Shown piece by piece: positions 31,799 to 37,294 of a stretch of 37,294 nt of DNA. Below the pieces are notes generated by a model. It was not told where the DNA came from and did no database searches. It saw nothing but the letters and a program-made list of their open reading frames with translations. Position 1 is the first letter of the stretch; each line of letters opens with the position of its first letter. A program made the translations under genes and the position numbers. Source of the DNA: Bacteroidota bacterium (GTDB taxonomy: Bacteria; Bacteroidota; Bacteroidia; Bacteroidales; CAIXZF01); NCBI GenBank assembly GCA_026391855.1, contig JAPLDE010000019.1, positions 1-37,294 of the forward strand, written 5' to 3'.

Positions 31799-34700
31799 TT
31801 ATCTGATGAGTGTTAACGTTCCCTGCATTCGTTGATTTCCGGCATCCCTGCTCTTGTAATAGATCACCCAGGAAAAGACACCGGGGGTACAATAATTGCC
31901 CTGGTATTTACCATCCCAGCCCGAATAAATATCATGGGAAGTGAATACGATTTCTCCCCAACGGTTAAAAATGTACATGGTGAATTCCTCCAATTCTAGC
32001 GTTGACTTTGCAAGAAAATAGTCATTGAGATTATTTCCGTCGGGTGTAAAGGCATTGGGGATCCAAATCCGGGTACAGGCCAGAACAATACAGGTATCAG
32101 ACACCTCACAGCCCTGGTTTGTAGCTGTTACGATATATGTACCAGGTTCATTGATCGTATAGAACTGAAAAATTGAGCCATCCTGCCATTGATAATCCAC
32201 TGCATCATTCCAGCCAGCATTGAGTACGATAGAATCCTTCTGGCAGACAAACTCAGTATCAGGCAATATCAAGACGGGGCGGGGCGAAACAATAATGTTA
32301 ACAGCCAGTTTGGCTGTACATCCATCGTTGCTGGTTCCTGTAACGATGTAATTGGTTGTATGAGTGGGTGATGCCACAACATTACCGCTGTGTGGCGATG
32401 AGAGCCCGGTTTCAGGATACCAGTGATAGAAAGAAGTGCCAGTGACGCTGATAAAAATCATGTCTCCGGAACATATGACAGGCTCCGGAGGATCTGCCAC
32501 CAGGTTCACTGCCGGATAAACAAAAACCCCTATCTGAGCCACATTCGAACAACCAGACTGGTCAGTACCTGTAACCAGGTAATAGAAGGAATAGGGTGGT
32601 TTTACCCAAAGTACAGAATCGGTACTACCTGTGCTCCAAACATAAGAATGGGCACCTCTCACCCAAAGTCGCACCGAATCACCCGGACAAAGGGTTGTAT
32701 CCTGAGGAATGATAAGGAAGGGCAAGGGTCTGACAGTAACCTTCACTGAATCAACGGCCGAGCAGCCGTTCAATGAAACAGTAACTTTATATAAAGTGGT
32801 AGAAGCGGGCCAGGCTTTTGGGTCAGGAACCGTTGAAGAACTCAGGCTAACGGACGGAGACCAAATATATGAGACCCCTCCTGAAGCCAGCAGGTTTGTC
32901 GTATCACCATAACAGACCGACACATCGGGTCCTGCTTCAGCGGGAGGTATAGCCTTAATAGTCAACAACATACTATCCGTTGAATCACTGCAGACACCGG
33001 ATGGGTTTATGGCTGTAATTGAAAGTGTGACAAACCCGGCGGTAATGTCAGCCGAACCGGGTGTATACACCGGATGTAAGAGGGTTGAATCGTCGAAAGT
33101 TCCTGTTCCCGAGGCAGACCAATGAACGGCATTTGCATTTTGCGCATTTGCCAGGCCAATGGTGAATGACTGGTTGCCGCATATCGTATCATCAGGACCG
33201 GCATAAGCAACAGTAGCCGGAGAAATGGTTACTTTTACCGTATCAATGACTTCTCCGCAAGGTATAATTCCATATGCAGAAATGGTCAGGTTCACATGAC
33301 CTGTGGACAAATCCAGCGGACCTGGGCAATAAACCGGGTCCAAAGTGTTGCCAGCAGAGAAAGTTCCATCTCCGTCAGAAGTCCACACAAATGAGGAATA
33401 ATTTGAACATGATACATTAATAATATGGAGACAATTTCCTTCACAAAGAACAGTATCCGTGTCTACAATCAATATCACGGCCGGGACGACGTCAACCGAA
33501 ATTTGTGAAACTACCTGGTTAAATCCATCATTCACAGTAACATAATAAGTGGTTGTTGCTGACGGAGTGGCGACGGGGTTTGCAATTGCAGAATTATTCA
33601 GGCTGGATGAAGGTGACCAATTATAGGTATAGGTAAGATTACCTCCGATAGCGTGGGCATCCAACTGAGAGGATGTACCCGCACAAATGACGGCCGGAGT
33701 GGCTGTCGGACTTGTCGACAGGGCAAAACCGGTCACAAATATTGTAACAGAATCAGCAATACTGGTACAGCCTGTCAGTGAATTGAATATCACAAGATAA
33801 TAGACTTGTGTGGCGGTAAGGTTCACGGTAACAGGGTTCTGAATGGTATTCAGGGTTGAAATCATGGATGAAGGCTGCCAGGTATATGTGCAGTTGCCGC
33901 TGCAACCTGTAGCAGACCCGGAAAGAGTTGTAAAGGTTCCGTAAGGTATTGTCTGATCGGGCCCTGCAAATGCAACAGGCAGCGGATTGACCACAACTGT
34001 TACCGATGCCGTATTTGGGCAATTTAACGTGTTGCTTACAGTCACCGTATATGTACCGGAAGCTACCGGCTGGGCATTGAGAACAGAAGGATTCTGGGAA
34101 TTTGAGGTAAAGCTGTTTGGTCCATTCCATTGATAGGAAGCCAGGCCATTCGGCGTGCAGGTCAGATTCAGTGTATACCCTGCACAAACGGGAGAGTTGC
34201 TTCCTGCAACGGGCTGTGGAGTAGGATTTACGGTAATTAACACCGAATCAGGTTGGGAGTGACAGAGGTTCGCATCGGTTACTCTCAGCCTGTAATATCC
34301 TGACATATTCACCTGTGCATTCGCGATGACAGGGCTCTGGCTGCCAGAGGAATAACCCTGGGGACCTGACCACGAAAACAGGTAACCAGACCCGCTCCCC
34401 CCTGTTCCCAGTCCGTTCAGATTAATTGTATTTCCCTGGCATACAGTTAACTGTGTAGCAGAGGCATGAGCAATTGGTAATGAATGAACCGTTACAATAT
34501 TGGAATAGACAAGAGTAGAAGTACAATTATGGGCATCTGTAACCTGCAACGAATAAAAACCGGATTGAGAAGGCATCGCATTCAGAACAAGAGGATTCTG
34601 CAGAATGGAAACAAATCCTGAAGGGCCTGTCCAGTTAAAGGTGTAAGCCAGTGTTCCTCCGCTGCCGTTTCCTGTAAGATGAATAGTATCTTTCTCACAT

Positions 34701-37294
34701 ACGTTAATGCTTGAGACGGAAGCCTGGGCCACGGGCAGGGGATGAACCAGAAGGTTCAGGATTGCAGGGTTCAGGGCTTTGCAATTATTTCCATCTGTAA
34801 CATTAAAAGTGTACTGACCCGATTGAACGGGCATAGCTGAAGAGATTGAAGGAGAAGCCTGGCCGGAAGTAAATCCGTTTGGACCATGCCAGTCGTAAAT
34901 GTATCCCGAACCACTTCCTCCTAACGCTACACCATTGAACTGAACCGGGTTGCCGGCACATATTTCAGTCGGTGTTGCCGTGGCCGTAACAGTAGGACGC
35001 GGATGGACTGTGATGTTCAGGGGGATGGAAATCACACCTTGGCAGTTGTTGGCATCAGTGACCGTAACGAAATACAGACCTGAATTAACAGCTTGTACAT
35101 TATTAATGACAGGGTTTTGGACATTGGAGGAAAAGCCTCCTGGTCCCGACCAGGTAAATGAATAAGCTGTTGAATTTCCACCAGACGAAAATGAAGTCAT
35201 GTGAATGGTATCTTCTGAACAATAGTTTGCAGACGCACTGGAGGCAGTTATCTGGGGAAGCGGGTAAACGGTAACCACAGCCACTGCCGGGGAGAATGAT
35301 TCGCAGCCCTTATCATCTTTTACAGTAAGATAATAGTTTCCGCTATTGCCAAGCTGAGCATTATTCAAGGTAATATCCTGCTGACCTGAGGTGAAGCCGG
35401 CCGGTCCGGACCAGGTAAACTGGTAACCGGACCCACTACCGCCAGTGGCAGTTCCGGATATAGAAATATTACTTCCCAGACAGGCATTAACCGGAGAAGA
35501 CACAATCCCTGCCACCGGTAGTTCATTAACCTGAACAGTCACTGAGACAGTGTTGGCTAAAGAACAATTATGACTATCTTTAACCTGCAGTGAATAGGTT
35601 CCGGAATTAACAGGCAGGGCAGACAAAATAACCGGGGAAGGCAATGCGGAACTGAACCCTGCCGGGCCACTCCATTGATAGGTATACCCTGTATTGCTTC
35701 CTCCCGTTGCAAATCCTGTAAATGTAATGCTGTTGCCTTCGCACAATTCACCCGGGCTCACCGAAGCAGTGGCTGCCGGCAGATCGTAAACGGTTACAGA
35801 ATGTGTAATAGCATTGGTACACTGGTTTCCGTCTGTAAAGGTATAGGTAATGGTATGCACTCCGGGTCCGGCCATAGCCGGATCGAAAATATCGCCCGTT
35901 ACACCTGTCCCTGAATAGGTTCCACCTTCAGGTAAGGCAGTATTGATTAGTAATGAAGCACTATTTACACACAGGTCTGGAAAACTACCGGTATAGGTAA
36001 GCAGAGGCAATTCATTGACTGTCAATGCTGCCGGTGCAAAATTCACACAGCCATGGTTATCCGTAAAAGTGTAGGTAATGAAATATGTTCCAATGCCTGC
36101 CACAGAAGGATAAAATATATTTCCGATGACACCGGTTCCACTGAAAACACCTCCCAGGGGAGAGCCACCACTCAGGGTGACCGGCGGGGTTGAAATGCAC
36201 ACATCTGTGGGTGGGTCTACCCAATTTACATCCGGCAGGTTATAAACGTTAAAAGTGGTTGAGGCTGCATTTTTACAACCATTGGCATCCTTGTAAGCAT
36301 ATGTTAGGGTAACCAATCCCGGACCCGAAACATTGGGATAAAATTTATTCAGGATCACCCCTGTTCCATTATAGGTTCCTCCGGCAGGAGTCCCTATCAG
36401 GGTAACAGGCTGGGCATCCACACACATATCGTTAACTGGCTGGAGGGTAACTGAGGGTAAGGCATGAACAGTAATGGACTGACTGGCAGCATTGCTACAA
36501 TTATTATCATCAATAAATGAATAGGTGATGAGGAATGTCCCTGCCTGTGCGGTTGAAGGGAAAAATTGATTTCCAGTAACGCCTGTGCCGGAATAATTTC
36601 CTCCTGCCGGATTACCGTTCAGTGGTACCGGCGACGCATCGGCACAAACATTGGACAATCCAGCGAGTGACACAACGGGTAAGTCATTGACTGTTACCTG
36701 CTGCGTGGCAAGGTTGCTGCATCCATTCGCATCAGAAAAGGTATAGGTGACTGTAAAATTACCCTGGCCTGCAGATGGCGGATAAAAGATACTGCCGCTA
36801 ACCCCGGTACCTGAGTAAATCCCACCCGCGGGACTTCCATTCAGGGTTATACTTTGAACATCGATACATACCGGTGCAATGGCAGCCAGGGTAACATCCG
36901 GAAGCTGGTAAACCGTTATAGTTCTTGTAATTGAACTTGAACAACCATTAATATCTGTAAATGTGTAAGTTACAAGATGATCCCCGGCCTGGGCCTGGGA
37001 GGGATCGAAGATATTACCGGTGATTCCGTCACCGGAAAATAAACCACCTGCAGGCATGCCAACCAGGGTTAAGGGAGGAGCACTGATGCACATTGGGCTA
37101 ACGGGATCAATGTTAACAACCGGCAACGCATTAACGGTAATATTCTGAAAAACAGTATTTGTACATCCGTTACCATCGGTAAAGCTGTAACCGACAGGAA
37201 AGGACCCGGGGCCTGCCAATGCCGGATTAAAAATATCACCGGTGACCCCTGTTCCCGTAAATATGCCCCCTGTTGGACTCGCAGACAATGTAAC
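31799..37294 (-). CDS. Giant Ig/PKD-like repeat protein with T9SS type B tail, 5' end outside window
   Basis: The open frame runs through the right edge, so the signal peptide and an unknown number of N-terminal modules are missing. 1831 residues are visible. They consist of 22 Ig-like modules of 68-90 residues, most starting with a conserved Cys (VCISAPPLTL, LCEGNSITF) and ending with xLP, then a type B sorting domain (IWIPNAFTPDGNNLNDYF, IFNRWGEIVF, GWDGKYQG) and the terminal TLIR. Two subfamilies are stacked in blocks: seven units with PAGGTYSGTGV and TYTFTDxNGC at the N-terminal side of the visible part, then seven with SGPAGFSS and GxYxLxVTD. The remaining eight are more diverse. A long surface stalk or adhesin is the likely role. 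No enzymatic domain is visible. Confidence 0.9.
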   Translation of the reverse strand, partial: VTLSASPTGGIFTGTGVTGDIFNPALAGPGSFPVGYSFTDGNGCTNTVFQNITVNALPVVNIDPVSPMCISAPPLTLVGMPAGGLFSGDGITGNIFDPSQAQAGDHLVTYTFTDINGCSSSITRTITVYQLPDVTLAAIAPVCIDVQSITLNGSPAGGIYSGTGVSGSIFYPPSAGQGNFTVTYTFSDANGCSNLATQQVTVNDLPVVSLAGLSNVCADASPVPLNGNPAGGNYSGTGVTGNQFFPSTAQAGTFLITYSFIDDNNCSNAASQSITVHALPSVTLQPVNDMCVDAQPVTLIGTPAGGTYNGTGVILNKFYPNVSGPGLVTLTYAYKDANGCKNAASTTFNVYNLPDVNWVDPPTDVCISTPPVTLSGGSPLGGVFSGTGVIGNIFYPSVAGIGTYFITYTFTDNHGCVNFAPAALTVNELPLLTYTGSFPDLCVNSASLLINTALPEGGTYSGTGVTGDIFDPAMAGPGVHTITYTFTDGNQCTNAITHSVTVYDLPAATASVSPGELCEGNSITFTGFATGGSNTGYTYQWSGPAGFSSALPSPVILSALPVNSGTYSLQVKDSHNCSLANTVSVTVQVNELPVAGIVSSPVNACLGSNISISGTATGGSGSGYQFTWSGPAGFTSGQQDITLNNAQLGNSGNYYLTVKDDKGCESFSPAVAVVTVYPLPQITASSASANYCSEDTIHMTSFSSGGNSTAYSFTWSGPGGFSSNVQNPVINNVQAVNSGLYFVTVTDANNCQGVISIPLNITVHPRPTVTATATPTEICAGNPVQFNGVALGGSGSGYIYDWHGPNGFTSGQASPSISSAMPVQSGQYTFNVTDGNNCKALNPAILNLLVHPLPVAQASVSSINVCEKDTIHLTGNGSGGTLAYTFNWTGPSGFVSILQNPLVLNAMPSQSGFYSLQVTDAHNCTSTLVYSNIVTVHSLPIAHASATQLTVCQGNTINLNGLGTGGSGSGYLFSWSGPQGYSSGSQSPVIANAQVNMSGYYRLRVTDANLCHSQPDSVLITVNPTPQPVAGSNSPVCAGYTLNLTCTPNGLASYQWNGPNSFTSNSQNPSVLNAQPVASGTYTVTVSNTLNCPNTASVTVVVNPLPVAFAGPDQTIPYGTFTTLSGSATGCSGNCTYTWQPSSMISTLNTIQNPVTVNLTATQVYYLVIFNSLTGCTSIADSVTIFVTGFALSTSPTATPAVICAGTSSQLDAHAIGGNLTYTYNWSPSSSLNNSAIANPVATPSATTTYYVTVNDGFNQVVSQISVDVVPAVILIVDTDTVLCEGNCLHIINVSCSNYSSFVWTSDGDGTFSAGNTLDPVYCPGPLDLSTGHVNLTISAYGIIPCGEVIDTVKVTISPATVAYAGPDDTICGNQSFTIGLANAQNANAVHWSASGTGTFDDSTLLHPVYTPGSADITAGFVTLSITAINPSGVCSDSTDSMLLTIKAIPPAEAGPDVSVCYGDTTNLLASGGVSYIWSPSVSLSSSTVPDPKAWPASTTLYKVTVSLNGCSAVDSVKVTVRPLPFLIIPQDTTLCPGDSVRLWVRGAHSYVWSTGSTDSVLWVKPPYSFYYLVTGTDQSGCSNVAQIGVFVYPAVNLVADPPEPVICSGDMIFISVTGTSFYHWYPETGLSSPHSGNVVASPTHTTNYIVTGTSNDGCTAKLAVNIIVSPRPVLILPDTEFVCQKDSIVLNAGWNDAVDYQWQDGSIFQFYTINEPGTYIVTATNQGCEVSDTCIVLACTRIWIPNAFTPDGNNLNDYFLAKSTLELEEFTMYIFNRWGEIVFTSHDIYSGWDGKYQGNYCTPGVFSWVIYYKSRDAGNQRMQGTLTLIR
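33977..35776 (-). repeat. Seven tandem Ig-like units, WSGPxGF subtype (about 257 bp each)
   Basis: Coding repeat block inside the partial giant gene. The shared core is GGSGSGYxFxWSGPxGFxS, then NPVIxNAQ, GxYxLxVTDxNxC. Confidence 0.85.
35777..37294 (-). repeat. Seven tandem Ig-like units, GGTYSGTGV subtype (about 225 bp each, first cut by the edge)
   Basis: Coding repeat block. The shared core is PAGGxYSGTGVxGxxF, then AGPGxxxITYTFTD and NGCxN. It probably continues beyond the window. Confidence 0.85.

Noticed and set aside
31779..31892. Longer start for the lamin-tail protein (862 residues)
   Set aside because: The extra 38 residues overlap the type B tail of the upstream gene and lie ahead of a normal signal peptide beginning at 31778.

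Overview
This window looks like a chromosome segment of an uncultivated member of the Bacteroidota (Bacteroidales/Sphingobacteriia-like). The evidence is direct: three proteins end in type A and two in type B (gliding-motility-type) C-terminal sorting domains of the type IX secretion system (T9SS). SprB-like, PKD/Ig-like and C10-peptidase/Spi domains are present, most genes lack a Shine-Dalgarno sequence, and TAnnTTTG-like promoter elements occur. No tRNA, rRNA, CRISPR array or transposase was seen. No gene-free stretch exceeds 300 bases; the largest (18941-19222) holds only divergent promoter candidates.

Left region (1-6359): a small-molecule or lipid-modifying locus. On the + strand are the 3' end of a FabG-like SDR reductase, an acyl carrier protein with a long insert, and a saccharopine-dehydrogenase-like reductase that probably starts at CTG. 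Convergent to them, on the - strand, a tightly packed set runs lipoprotein > radical SAM/SPASM > hexapeptide acyltransferase > sulfotransferase, with 17-nt and 1-nt overlaps between the last three.

Middle and right region (6594-37294): six very large secreted proteins. They are a parallel beta-helix protein (750 aa); a 3326-aa protein with an FG-GAP-like propeller, 19 SdrD-B-like repeats, cohesin-like and dockerin-like domains; a 2238-aa C10-peptidase-like protein whose catalytic Cys segment is missing; a 1025-aa protein with Ig, cohesin-like and dockerin-like domains but no sorting domain; an 824-aa lamin-tail/Ig protein; and a protein of at least 1831 aa made of 22 Ig-like modules that runs off the right edge. 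The first three carry, or should carry, type A tails and the last two type B tails. Convergent genes are separated by strong inverted repeats.

The most interesting theme is that three neighbouring secreted proteins share one composite module (CarboxypepD_reg-like + dockerin-like + a conserved GDW[LV]F...GDVxxSYxP tail), and between them contain five cohesin-like domains. This suggests a surface or extracellular cohesin-dockerin-type assembly delivered by T9SS and built around structural or pseudo-enzyme components, with no recognisable glycoside hydrolase. That reading is inference from domain patterns and has not been tested by any search.
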